From Ruminococcus sp. (GTDB lineage Bacteria > Bacillota > Clostridia > Oscillospirales > Acutalibacteraceae), in assembly GCA_017473555.1 (NCBI GenBank), contig JAFUKO010000096.1:1-34505 (forward strand): 34,505 bases of DNA, read 5' to 3'. Each line of letters starts with the position of its first letter. Position 1 is the stretch's first letter. Below the pieces are notes generated by a model, which was not told the origin of the DNA, did no database searches, and worked only from the letters and a program-made list of their open reading frames with translations. The position numbers and the translations under genes were made by a program. This document shows, piece after piece, positions 4,476 to 13,892 of this stretch.

Positions 4476-5585
4476 GTGTCCGCTACTGCCACAAGAACAA
4501 AAAACAACTTACCATCAAAGACTAAAAAAGCCGCTAAAGATACAAACCCTCAGTCATTTCCACGAAAAACTTACATCGAGGTTATGCGAATTATCGCTGC
4601 TTTTCTGGTTATTGTAAATCACACAAACAGTGATGTCTTTCTCAAGATGTGCGAACCTCAATCGTTTACGTGGTATTTTTCGCTTACCTATTTTTACATA
4701 AGCAAAATTGCCGTACCAGTGTTCTTTATGATAATGGGTGGTTTATTGCTTCAAAAAATCGACAAACCGAAAAAGTCAGTCGAGCGAGTAGTAAGAATGG
4801 TAATTGTCACCGTATTATTCTCACTCTTATACTACCTAAAAGCCCTCTGGAAAACACCGGAAAATATAGATGTACTGGAATTTCTCAGGATAGTTTTTAC
4901 CATCCACACCACTACCGCTTACTGGTATATTTACGCTTACATCGGCTTACTTATTCTCTTACCGCTAATGCAGAGAATGGCTCACGCTTTTTCAAAAAAA
5001 GCAACCATGTACTTTGTAATATTATCTATGGGTGTATTGGGATTCATCCCGCTCATGAATATTTTCTTCAAAATAACTCCACACCACTATGTAACAGATT
5101 CATTTTTCCCGGTACATTTAGGCATCGTGTTTATGGGATATTATATCGAGAAGTATATGAAAATCGACAAAAAAGCATTTATTATCTCGATTTTCTCATT
5201 TGTATTATTAATCGCATTCCAGGTTATTACAACCGATGTATTTTATAACAAAAACCCTGAATCATATCTTCAGCTCGATAATTGGAAATACCTGACCATA
5301 ACTCTTACTGCAACTTGTTTTTACATTATCTTTAAGTACATTTCAACTGTACATACAACTAAAGAGTCAATTTCAAAAGTACTGTGTTACCTCGGTTCAC
5401 TGACATTCGGTATCTATCTGATATCAGATATGATGATATCACTTACTCGTGGACTTTATGCAAACCTTCAGCAGGATTGCTCAATTATGTTAGCAACAAT
5501 TGTCTGGGAAATCCTTATTTTCGTACTTTGTGGAGCAGTAACGGTAGTACTGAAATTCATCCCTGGACTTAAAAAACTCTTATAA
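4476..5585 (+). CDS. Acyltransferase 3 family membrane protein
   Basis: A 369-residue integral membrane protein of the acyltransferase-3 family (OafA/WecH type). Members use acyl-CoA to O-acylate cell-wall or exopolysaccharide sugars or lipids. The cytoplasmic N-terminal tail of about 30 residues is followed by about ten hydrophobic helices. The family signature is in the first helix: YIEVMRIIAAFLVIVNHTNS, with the catalytic-type His at residue 49 and Arg at 38. The GTG at 4476 is chosen as start: GGAGGG at 4463-4468 gives a 7-nt spacing, whereas in-frame TTG codons at 4461, 4470 and 4473 are badly placed. It is monocistronic, with a terminator 13 bp after the stop. The substrate is unknown. 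Confidence 0.88.
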   Translation: MSATATRTKNNLPSKTKKAAKDTNPQSFPRKTYIEVMRIIAAFLVIVNHTNSDVFLKMCEPQSFTWYFSLTYFYISKIAVPVFFMIMGGLLLQKIDKPKKSVERVVRMVIVTVLFSLLYYLKALWKTPENIDVLEFLRIVFTIHTTTAYWYIYAYIGLLILLPLMQRMAHAFSKKATMYFVILSMGVLGFIPLMNIFFKITPHHYVTDSFFPVHLGIVFMGYYIEKYMKIDKKAFIISIFSFVLLIAFQVITTDVFYNKNPESYLQLDNWKYLTITLTATCFYIIFKYISTVHTTKESISKVLCYLGSLTFGIYLISDMMISLTRGLYANLQQDCSIMLATIVWEILIFVLCGAVTVVLKFIPGLKKLL

Positions 5586-5598
5586 AAGCATAAAAAAC

Positions 5599-5619
5599 AG
5601 CCCCCAAAAATTGGGGGCT
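5599..5619. terminator. Bidirectional terminator
   Basis: A 9-bp stem AGCCCCCAA/TTGGGGGCT around AAA, with A-rich and T-rich flanks on both sides. It serves the convergent acyltransferase gene (plus) and guaB (minus). Confidence 0.92.
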
Positions 5620-5629
5620 TATTTGTTTA

Positions 5630-7129
<1,500 letters not shown>

Positions 7130-7138
7130 TTAACCTTA

Positions 7139-7167
7139 ATTATAACAAACGTTTTATATGTTTGCAA
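7139..7167 (-). promoter_or_regulatory. Promoter of guaB
   Basis: On the minus strand TTGCAA (7162-7167), a 17-nt spacer and TATAAT (7139-7144). Confidence 0.82.
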
Positions 7168-7195
7168 GGCAAAATCACGCTTTTTTAAAATTTTA

Positions 7196-7224
7196 TTGAC
7201 TTTTGTTGCTTGTGTACTTAAAAT
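7196..7224 (+). promoter_or_regulatory. Promoter of the small lipoprotein gene
   Basis: TTGACT (7196-7201), a 17-nt spacer and TAAAAT (7219-7224). It excludes any start codon upstream of about 7230 for the following gene. Confidence 0.8.
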
Positions 7225-7268
7225 TACTATTACTAGATAAATTTATGGTAAAATTATGTGAGGTCAAT

Positions 7269-7949
7269 ATGAAAAAAACAGCTTTACTTATCATCTGTGC
7301 ATTGATGTTATTAACACTTTGTTCTTGTAATAATCAAAACGATAATACTTCTGACTCTGATAATATCTCAGCTTCCACTGACCAGGTGTCCCTCTACAGC
7401 GATTGTGAAATTATCGGAACATGGATTTGCGAGGACATCAACGAAGAGTGTTATTTCATTTTTGAAGAGAATGGTGATGCTTACGCAAAGTGGGGCACAT
7501 CTACAGTTTACGGCTACTTTGACTATTACGAGGAGGAAAATGTCTACGATATTGATGTTCCTAACTTCTTATATAACGAATATGAGGCAAAGCTCAGCGG
7601 TGATAATATGACTTTAACAAGTGACGAAACATCGTACGACTTCGAAAAAGCAACCATGCCTGAAATCACTATCAAAGCACCAGACAACCTTGAAGTTGAT
7701 AAAAAAATACTCGGCAACTGGCAGAGTGCCGACAGCTATGAGTGCTATCGCTTTAATAAAGACGGCACAGCTATCATCACCGACCTTTACAACTACGCAA
7801 CTATCGATTGTAAATACTCTTGTGACAACGGTGTTGTGACCTTTTATTATATGTCTGGCAACACAAAAGACGGCACCAGAGAAGCTGAGTACAGCCTTAA
7901 GGGCGGTAAACTCACACTCGCAGGATATACATACGAAAATGTTGATTAA
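7269..7949 (+). CDS. Lipoprotein with two lipocalin-like repeats
   Basis: A 226-residue predicted lipoprotein. The signal peptide MKKTALLIICALMLLTLCSC ends in a lipobox (LCSC), so the protein is anchored outside the membrane through the second of those cysteines. Two related beta-rich units follow. One starts IIGTWICEDINEECYFIF and the other ILGNWQSADSYECYRFN. Both continue with a turn of the form NGDA or KDGTA, the G-x-W start and F-x-DG turn of small lipocalin-like lipoproteins (DUF5640-like) common in gut Clostridia. The start at 7269 is required by the promoter at 7196-7224 and by the signal peptide. It is monocistronic, on the lagging strand, with a strong terminator. The ligand is unknown. 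Confidence 0.8.
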   Translation: MKKTALLIICALMLLTLCSCNNQNDNTSDSDNISASTDQVSLYSDCEIIGTWICEDINEECYFIFEENGDAYAKWGTSTVYGYFDYYEEENVYDIDVPNFLYNEYEAKLSGDNMTLTSDETSYDFEKATMPEITIKAPDNLEVDKKILGNWQSADSYECYRFNKDGTAIITDLYNYATIDCKYSCDNGVVTFYYMSGNTKDGTREAEYSLKGGKLTLAGYTYENVD

Positions 7950-7966
7950 AACTAATAAGTAATATT

Positions 7967-8001
7967 AAAAAGGTTACCTCAACACAGAGGTAACCTTTTT
8001 T
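7967..8001. terminator. Bidirectional terminator
   Basis: Stem GGTTACCTC/GAGGTAACC (7972-7980 with 7987-7995) around AACACA, flanked by AAAAA and TTTTTT. It serves the lipoprotein gene and the convergent alkylsulfatase-like gene. Confidence 0.92.
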
Positions 8002-10032
8002 CTATGGTTCTATTATATTGAAATATACATCATCTGTAACGCTGAATGAATTCATATTGTCCAGAATTAAGTCAAATTTTGTTGCATCACCATTGATGAC
8101 CGCATTTTCTTTGACAGCATCTTTTTTACCCATATAAATACCTGAAAGCACAAGTTTCGGACACTTCACACTAACCTGAGCATCATCAAACTGAGTATCA
8201 TCGTATATGAGCATTACTCCGTCTGCAATATTAAGCCCAAACTTTTCCTTAGTGTCTGTGACTTCAATATTCACCTTGAAATTTTCTCCCTGAAGCTTTT
8301 CTCTATTCAGCATAATTGCAATATACTGGAGCATTGAACCTGCTGAAATATTATGCTGTGCATCACCTGAAGCTACAGAATCTTTAGAATACTGTGCCTG
8401 ATTGCCAAGTCTTAGTTCAAGAGCGGCACTTAAATATACATTTCTCCAGGTACCTGATTCTGCCTGATAACCGAGCTGTTCGAGTGCATCAGCACATAAG
8501 AGTCTTGCGGCTTTATTTTCAGGGTCTGCAAAAACAAGCACATTTGTAATCTCCGCAACCCACTGGTATTCACCATTGTCATAATCTTGTTTTGCTTTTT
8601 TTAAAACTTCATCAGTATCGCCGAGATACTCAACCCATTTTTTAGCACTTTCACAAATCGGAAGTTTATTGAGATTCACAGGATTTGCATCATACCAACC
8701 CATATACTTCTGATATACAGCTTTTGCGTTATGAGCAACAGTACCGTAATACTGGCGTGTATACCATACCTTGTTAAGGTTGTCCGGTAACTCAATCATA
8801 TTTGCGATTTCATCTGATGTGTAACCACGGTTTATATATGAAAGTGTTTGGTCATTTATATACTTGTAAACGGCAGCAGTGTTTGTGAGATACTCAACAA
8901 TATTCTCATTACCCCAGTGTGGCCAGTTGTGTGACTGGAAGACTACCTGTGCTTTGTCGCCGTACTTTGTGATAGCTTCTGTGATGTACTTTGCCCACAC
9001 CTCACCATCTCTTATCTGTGCACCACGCAAGGTATAAAGATTGTGTAGGGTAGAAGTGCAGTTTTCTGCCATCCAGAGAGCATTAAACTGTGGTAACCAC
9101 GTGTTCATCTCCGATGGAGCTTCTGTACCCGGTGTGAGCTGGAACTCAAGTTTGACACCATCTATTGTCAAAGTTTCGTTAGTTTTAATTTCGTAAGTCG
9201 GTGATATATATGTAGAAAGACCCGCAGACTGTGCCATACCGATGCCCATAGCAAGTGTACCGTTTACGCCCTCTTCAAGAAAACTGCCGTACTGATAATT
9301 TGCTCTACGACGCATCGCAATACCTGCGTACAAATTCTCGCTTACTGCATACTCCTCGAAGCCTTGTGGTACAATTACAGGTATTTTCCCAGAACTTATT
9401 TGCTCTGCTATAGATAGCGAGCTATCAGCTTTTTCTTCTTCACTCATAAGGGCTTTTATACCACCAAAATGGTCAGCATGGCTGTGAGAAATGATGATTG
9501 CTTTTATCGGCTTTTTGCCTATATTTTTATAAACAAGCTCAATTGACGCCTGAGCACACTCGACACTCATCATCGGGTCAAAAACTATGTATCCTGTATC
9601 ACCCTCAATAATGGTCAAGTTTGTCAAATCATACCCACGCACCTGATAAATGCCGTCAGATACTTTAAACAATCCGTAAGCGTGATTGTTCTTTGTGTTT
9701 TCCCACAAACTAGGATTAACTGTAGCAGGGGCTTTTTCATAATCTTCAAGAAAACTATAAGCATCCTGACTCCATACCACTCTGCCGTCTTCTCTGACTA
9801 TCTCTAAACTATCCGGTGCATCAAGCAGACCTTTTGTAGCGTTTTCCCACTCTGACGTATCGGAAAAATCAAGCATTGAATAAACTGCCGAATTAATCTT
9901 AACAGTAGTATCTGTAGCATCTTTTGACTCAGTATTCAGACCGAGTTCATTTACCATATCAGTGTTACCACACGCTGTGACAGACAGTATCATCAAAGCG
10001 GATAATACAATTGACAGTATTCTTTTCAACAT
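8002..10032 (-). CDS. Alkylsulfatase-like metallo-beta-lactamase lipoprotein
   Basis: A 676-residue protein of the alkyl/aryl-sulfatase branch of the metallo-beta-lactamase superfamily (SdsA1/Pisa1/BDS1 type), which hydrolyses sulfate esters of alkyl chains. Residues 1-20 are a signal peptide with lipobox SVTAC (lipid-anchored Cys21). A linker of about 80 residues follows. The MBL core starts near residue 115 and carries HSHADH (183-188), the zinc-binding motif. The later MAENCTSTLHNLYTLRG and VVFQSHNWPHWG segments match conserved metal and substrate regions. The C-terminal third corresponds to the dimerisation and sterol-carrier-like domains of the family. Ribosome site GGGGTGAT precedes the ATG. 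It is monocistronic, with a promoter that carries a dyad. The natural substrate is not known. Confidence 0.88.
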   Translation of the reverse strand: MLKRILSIVLSALMILSVTACGNTDMVNELGLNTESKDATDTTVKINSAVYSMLDFSDTSEWENATKGLLDAPDSLEIVREDGRVVWSQDAYSFLEDYEKAPATVNPSLWENTKNNHAYGLFKVSDGIYQVRGYDLTNLTIIEGDTGYIVFDPMMSVECAQASIELVYKNIGKKPIKAIIISHSHADHFGGIKALMSEEEKADSSLSIAEQISSGKIPVIVPQGFEEYAVSENLYAGIAMRRRANYQYGSFLEEGVNGTLAMGIGMAQSAGLSTYISPTYEIKTNETLTIDGVKLEFQLTPGTEAPSEMNTWLPQFNALWMAENCTSTLHNLYTLRGAQIRDGEVWAKYITEAITKYGDKAQVVFQSHNWPHWGNENIVEYLTNTAAVYKYINDQTLSYINRGYTSDEIANMIELPDNLNKVWYTRQYYGTVAHNAKAVYQKYMGWYDANPVNLNKLPICESAKKWVEYLGDTDEVLKKAKQDYDNGEYQWVAEITNVLVFADPENKAARLLCADALEQLGYQAESGTWRNVYLSAALELRLGNQAQYSKDSVASGDAQHNISAGSMLQYIAIMLNREKLQGENFKVNIEVTDTKEKFGLNIADGVMLIYDDTQFDDAQVSVKCPKLVLSGIYMGKKDAVKENAVINGDATKFDLILDNMNSFSVTDDVYFNIIEP

Positions 10033-10049
10033 AATATCACCCCATTGTT

Positions 10050-10090
10050 AATTGTGATTTCATCATAACACAATTGTCTTGTGTCAACAA
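10050..10090 (-). promoter_or_regulatory. Promoter and operator-like dyad of the alkylsulfatase gene
   Basis: On the minus strand TTGTTG (10085-10090), a 17-nt spacer and TATGAT (10062-10067). A perfect 7-bp dyad AATTGTG-N12-CACAATT (10050-10056 and 10069-10075) brackets the -10, which is a typical repressor position. Confidence 0.6.
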
Positions 10091-10103
10091 GATATATTAT
10101 TAG

Positions 10104-10132
10104 AAAAACCGCTCGGTTACCCAAGCGGTTTT
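10104..10132 (-). terminator. Terminator of the serS unit
   Basis: An imperfect hairpin with outer arms AAAACCGCT/AGCGGTTTT and T-rich flanks. It starts a few bases after the stop of the small unknown gene on the minus strand. Confidence 0.8.
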
Positions 10133-10136
10133 ATTC

Positions 10137-10571
10137 TTAAATAAATTCGTATATAGGATGAAAATGACTTACGAATATTCCAAACTGTGTTACGTTTTTT
10201 CTATCTCTTCTAAGACAGAGCTGAACTTTTTTGCCGGGATATTCGCTGCCATCTTGATCAAAGCAGTAACCTATAGGCTCATCAAGGGTGAAATAGAGTT
10301 TAAGAGGCATATTGTTGCCCTTCACAAGCCAGTATGCTATTTCGTCGAGTCTGGAATTAAGACACTCCAAAAGTAATTTTTCGCCTTGTTCTTCGCTATC
10401 AAAACTACCGAACGAAACAACGTCATTGAACCATTTTACATGTTCTTTCTCAACATAGAGATCTTTCATATCTCCGTCCTGATTAAGCAGAACATATTTC
10501 TGCCAGTTATCCTCTGATAACGCCTTAGCTATAGCAGTTTTTGCCTGATCAACATCATTGAATTTTATCAT
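10137..10571 (-). CDS. Unknown small protein coupled to serS
   Basis: A 144-residue protein that I do not recognise. It has no signal peptide, no membrane helix and is moderately acidic. The C-terminal third, from about residue 90, is predicted to be beta-rich and ends with VQLCLRRDRKNVTQFGIF followed by HFHPIYEF. A basic strand followed by a short terminal strand with His and Tyr is also found in some small RNase-toxin folds, but the resemblance is too weak to use. Its ribosome site AAGGAGAG begins in the serS stop codon and the ATG is 9 nt beyond it, so it is cotranscribed and probably coupled with serS. A terminator follows immediately. Confidence 0.7.
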   Translation of the reverse strand: MIKFNDVDQAKTAIAKALSEDNWQKYVLLNQDGDMKDLYVEKEHVKWFNDVVSFGSFDSEEQGEKLLLECLNSRLDEIAYWLVKGNNMPLKLYFTLDEPIGYCFDQDGSEYPGKKVQLCLRRDRKNVTQFGIFVSHFHPIYEFI

Positions 10572-10580
10572 TTTCTCTCC

Positions 10581-11864
10581 TTATGGAGCAATCTTATCCT
10601 TGCCGCCCATATATGGTCTGAGTGCTTCAGGGATATTGATTGAACCATCCTCGTTTAAGTTGTTCTCTAAGAAAGCAATCAACATTCTTGGAGGAGCAAC
10701 TACTGTGTTATTTAATGTGTGAGCAAAGTACTTTGAACCATCTTCGCCGTGTACTCTGATTCTTAGACGACGTGCCTGAGCATCGCTTAAGTTGGAGCAA
10801 GAGCCAACCTCAAAATACTTCTGCTGACGTGGTGACCATGCTTCAACGTCGATTGACTTAACCTTTAAGTCAGCCAAATCGCCCGAACAGCACTCAAGTG
10901 TACGAACAGGGATATCAAGTGAACGGAAAAGATCAACAGTATTCTGCCAGAGCTTGTCAAACCACATAGCTGACTCGTCAGGTTTACATACAACAACCAT
11001 TTCCTGCTTTTCGAACTGATGAATACGGTAAACACCACGCTCTTCAATGCCGTGTGCACCCTTTTCTTTTCTGAAACATGGTGAGTAGCTTGTTAATGTG
11101 TATGGAAGGTCTTTCTCCTTATTGATTGTGTCGATGAATTTACCGATCATTGAGTGCTCTGATGTACCGATGAGGTAGAGGTCCTCGCCCTCAATTTTAT
11201 ACATCATAGCTTCCATCTCAGCAAAGCTCATAACACCTGTTACTACGTTTGAGCGGATCATAAAAGGTGGTACACAGTATGTAAAACCTCTGTCAATCAT
11301 AAAATCTCTTGCGTATGAGATAACTGCAGAATGGAGTCTTGCGATATCGCCCATAAGATAGTAGAAACCATTGCCGGCTACTTTACGTGCACTATCAAGG
11401 TCAATGCCGTTTAACTTCTCCATAATCTCTGTGTGGTATGGAATTTCAAAATCAGGAGTTAAAGGCTCGCCGTAACGCTGTACTTCAACGTTTTCAGAAT
11501 CATCCTTACCGATTGGAACTGACTCGTCAATGATGTTAGGAATAATCATCATAATGTCAGTAACTTTCTGTGAAAGCTCAGCTTCTTTAGCCTCTAAAGC
11601 TGCAAGCTCTTCGCCCTTTTCAGTAACGAGCTTTTTCATCTCTTCTGCTTCTTCACGCTTGCCCTGACCGAATAATTTACCGATTTCCTTTGAGTACTTG
11701 TTACGCTGTGCTCTTAAGTCGTCAGCCATACCTTTGATTTTTCTTGACTCAGCATCAAGTGCAATAACTTCATCAACAAGTGGAAGTTTTGAATCCTGAT
11801 ACTTTTTCTTTATATTTTCTTTAACAACATCCGGATTTTCTCTTAAAAATTTAATATCAATCAT
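10581..11864 (-). CDS. serS: Seryl-tRNA synthetase
   Basis: SerRS (427 residues) attaches serine to tRNA-Ser in the cytosol. Residues 1-115 form the long coiled-coil arm that binds the tRNA variable arm. The class II core follows. Motif 2 includes CFRKEKGAHG and GVYRIHQFEKQE (about 263-288), and motif 3 is LNNTVVAPPRMLIAFLEN with Arg393. The serine-binding TAE element is TSE (234-236). TSE, FRKEKGAHG and the LNNT...PR motif differ from the usual bacterial TAE and NGSGLAVGR and look closer to archaeal or eukaryotic SerRS patterns. The length is normal. The start ATG at 11864 is preceded by AAGGAG. The gene is cotranscribed with the small gene downstream. Confidence 0.96.
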   Translation of the reverse strand: MIDIKFLRENPDVVKENIKKKYQDSKLPLVDEVIALDAESRKIKGMADDLRAQRNKYSKEIGKLFGQGKREEAEEMKKLVTEKGEELAALEAKEAELSQKVTDIMMIIPNIIDESVPIGKDDSENVEVQRYGEPLTPDFEIPYHTEIMEKLNGIDLDSARKVAGNGFYYLMGDIARLHSAVISYARDFMIDRGFTYCVPPFMIRSNVVTGVMSFAEMEAMMYKIEGEDLYLIGTSEHSMIGKFIDTINKEKDLPYTLTSYSPCFRKEKGAHGIEERGVYRIHQFEKQEMVVVCKPDESAMWFDKLWQNTVDLFRSLDIPVRTLECCSGDLADLKVKSIDVEAWSPRQQKYFEVGSCSNLSDAQARRLRIRVHGEDGSKYFAHTLNNTVVAPPRMLIAFLENNLNEDGSINIPEALRPYMGGKDKIAP

Positions 11865-11942
11865 TGTTCTGCTCCTTAAAATTATATAAATCTAAACTTT
11901 TATCAAAATAGAGTGATACCGCCAAAGCGATAGTAGTTTTAA

Positions 11943-12806
11943 TTATTTATTGTCCTCAAGTTTATTTGCAAGGTCTTTTAATTCTTCTAAAGAATAAAAG
12001 TCGATAGCTAATGTACCGCCTTTGCCGTCTTTTGACGGAGTAACTACTACCTTGTTACCAAGATATTCAGACAGTGCAAGCTCTACTTCTGAGAAGTAGG
12101 ACGGCTTTTGCTTTACTTTACGGGTACGCTCCTGTGGCTTTTTGAGTAAATCTTTGACCATCTTTTCAACCTGACGTACAGTTAAGTTTTTCTTAACTAT
12201 TTCATCAGCTACATTACTCATCAAAGCCTTGTCCTCAAGTGACAGTAAAGCTCTTGCGTGACCTGAACTTATATCGCCATTCTCCACGAGCTCAATTACG
12301 TCATCAGGAAGTAAAAGCAAACGCATGGTGTTAGCAACAGCAGGACGAGATTTACCGACTGTCTGTGCAACCTGCTCCTGACTCATAGAATATGTATCTA
12401 TGAGAGTTTTATAGCCTTTAGCTTCTTCAATAGGGGACAAGTCCTCTCGCTGAAGATTTTCTATCAAAGCGAGCTCCATTGTTTCATTGTCGCTTAATTC
12501 TCTGATTACAGCAGGTATCTCAGTAAGTCCTGCCATACGAGAAGCACGGTAGCGTCTTTCACCGGCTACAATCTGGTATCCGCCTAAAGGAAGCGGACGA
12601 ACTAAAATAGGCTGTAACACTCCGTGCTGCATGATGCTTTGTGATAACTCAGCGAGTGCCTGTTCGTCAAATTCTTTTCTCGGCTGGTCACGATTAGGTT
12701 CAATATCAGCTATACGCAGAGTAACCGCTTCGTTGCTGTTTTCAGCATCATTTTCAATAAATATGGCACTCAAGCCTTTGCCGAGGCCACCCATTTTTTT
12801 AGCCAT
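11943..12806 (-). CDS. parB: Chromosome partitioning protein ParB (Spo0J)
   Basis: ParB (287 residues) is the CTP-dependent DNA clamp that loads at parS, recruits SMC and separates origins. The N-terminal CTPase domain has GGYQIVAGERRYRASRMAG, with the GERR phosphate motif, and IENLQREDLSPIEEAKGY. A helix-turn-helix parS-binding domain follows (SQEQVAQTVGKSRPAVANTM). A lysine-rich linker leads to the short C-terminal dimerisation domain (about 240-287). The extreme N-terminus MAKKMGGLGKGLSAIF is the typical ParA-contacting GLGKGLSALF segment. The start overlaps the parA stop by 8 bp, so the pair is coupled. Confidence 0.97.
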   Translation of the reverse strand: MAKKMGGLGKGLSAIFIENDAENSNEAVTLRIADIEPNRDQPRKEFDEQALAELSQSIMQHGVLQPILVRPLPLGGYQIVAGERRYRASRMAGLTEIPAVIRELSDNETMELALIENLQREDLSPIEEAKGYKTLIDTYSMSQEQVAQTVGKSRPAVANTMRLLLLPDDVIELVENGDISSGHARALLSLEDKALMSNVADEIVKKNLTVRQVEKMVKDLLKKPQERTRKVKQKPSYFSEVELALSEYLGNKVVVTPSKDGKGGTLAIDFYSLEELKDLANKLEDNK

Positions 12807-13572
12807 ACTGACGCTCCTTCTTTAATATTTCCTGTGTAAGTTCCAGGTAAGCGTGTGTACCTTTACAGGATTTGTCGAAATAAATCACCGGCATACCAAA
12901 GCTCGGAGCTTCTGAAAGCCTGACTCCACGTGGGATAACGGTAGAAAACACCTTTTTAGGGAAGAAACGTTTTACTTCGTTAACTACCTGCTGTGTAAGA
13001 TTGAGTCTGCCGTCATACATCGTCAGCAACACACCCTCAATATCAATATGAGGATTTGTCTGTCGTTTAACTCTACGAACTGTATTCATAAGCTGTGAAA
13101 GACCTTCAAGTGCATAATACTCGCACTGAATAGGTACTAAAATCGTGTCACAGGCTGTAAGAGCGTTTGTAGTAATCAAACCTAACGAAGGTGGACAGTC
13201 GATGATAATGTAATCGAAGTCCGCTTTAATTGAAACAATAGCCTGTTTCATTCTGTAAGTGCGGTTTTCCATATCCGCAATCTCCAGCTCTGCTGCAGCC
13301 AGGTCTATGCCTGATGGCATAATATACAAGTTTTCAAACTGTGTCTGTACAATAATTTCCTGAGCTTTTGTATCGCTCACCAGCAAATCATAGGTCGTGA
13401 ATTTACACGAGCGTTTGTCAATACCGACACCGCTGGTAGCGTTGCCCTGAGGGTCAACATCGATCAAAAGCGTTTTTTTCTTGTTGAAACCGAGGGAAGC
13501 GGCAATATTAACCGCAGAGGTAGTCTTACCGACACCGCCTTTCTGGTTTGCAACAGCAATAACTTTTGCCAA
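12799..13572 (-). CDS. parA: Chromosome partitioning ATPase ParA (Soj)
   Basis: ParA/Soj (257 residues) is a Walker-type ATPase that works with ParB in origin segregation and, in Bacillus, regulates DnaA. The deviant Walker A is KGGVGKTT (residues 11-18), Walker A' is LLIDVDPQGNATSG, and Walker B is YIIIDCPPSLG. The start is taken as TTG at 13572: it gives the standard N-terminus MAKVIAVANQKGG, and GGTGTGAT lies upstream. Longer frames (TTG 13593, GTG 13581) add residues not seen in the family. parB overlaps its end by 8 bp. A possible promoter lies at 13625-13653, and a perfect parS site at 13725-13740. Confidence 0.96.
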   Translation of the reverse strand: MAKVIAVANQKGGVGKTTSAVNIAASLGFNKKKTLLIDVDPQGNATSGVGIDKRSCKFTTYDLLVSDTKAQEIIVQTQFENLYIMPSGIDLAAAELEIADMENRTYRMKQAIVSIKADFDYIIIDCPPSLGLITTNALTACDTILVPIQCEYYALEGLSQLMNTVRRVKRQTNPHIDIEGVLLTMYDGRLNLTQQVVNEVKRFFPKKVFSTVIPRGVRLSEAPSFGMPVIYFDKSCKGTHAYLELTQEILKKERQYG

Positions 13573-13613
13573 AAAAATCACACCAAAATTCAAATTTGTG
13601 CTTTAAACACACA

Positions 13614-13653
13614 TGATAAATGTAATTTTATCACATATCAGCACGAAATTAAA
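13614..13653 (-). promoter_or_regulatory. Possible parAB promoter with dyad
   Basis: On the minus strand TTTAAT (13648-13653), 17 nt and an extended -10 TGATAAAAT ending in TAAAAT (13625-13630). A dyad TGATAAA-N6-TTTATCA (13614-13633) covers the -10. The -35 is weak. Confidence 0.4.
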
Positions 13654-13724
13654 GACTTTTTACATAGATTTATAAAAAAGTTTAAGTTTTAAATGCTTTT
13701 TAAAGTGTATTACGTTTTTATTTC

Positions 13725-13740
13725 TGTTTCACGTGAAACA
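13725..13740. other. parS site (ParB-binding, perfect consensus)
   Basis: TGTTTCACGTGAAACA is the 16-bp palindromic parS consensus with no mismatch. It lies in the intergenic region between parA and the Noc-like gene, close to the origin, and is a loading site for ParB and then SMC. Confidence 0.97.
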
Positions 13741-13792
13741 TTAAGCGCTGAGGTCCGTATTCTGTTTACTTGATTTATCAGACCAATACAAA

Positions 13793-13832
13793 TGCCAAAA
13801 GGCCACACAGAATAACTGTGTGACCTTTGGCA
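13793..13832 (-). terminator. Putative terminator downstream of the noc-like gene
   Basis: A long imperfect hairpin: TGCCAAA/TTTGGCA outer and CACACAG/CTGTGTG inner, around AATAA. On the minus strand TTTT follows the GGCC end of the inner stem. It lies downstream of the noc-like stop and before parS. A second hairpin with a GAAA tetraloop (13867-13882) lies immediately after the stop. Confidence 0.65.
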
Positions 13833-13892
13833 AGGGGTTCAGATAAGGAAATGGGTATGAGTGGATAGATGCTTTCGCATCTAAGGGGAAAG

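Noticed and set aside
4649-5248. 199-codon frame inside the acyltransferase gene
   Set aside because: It is a frame-shifted shadow of a gene with full-length family homology; there is no sign of a frameshift.
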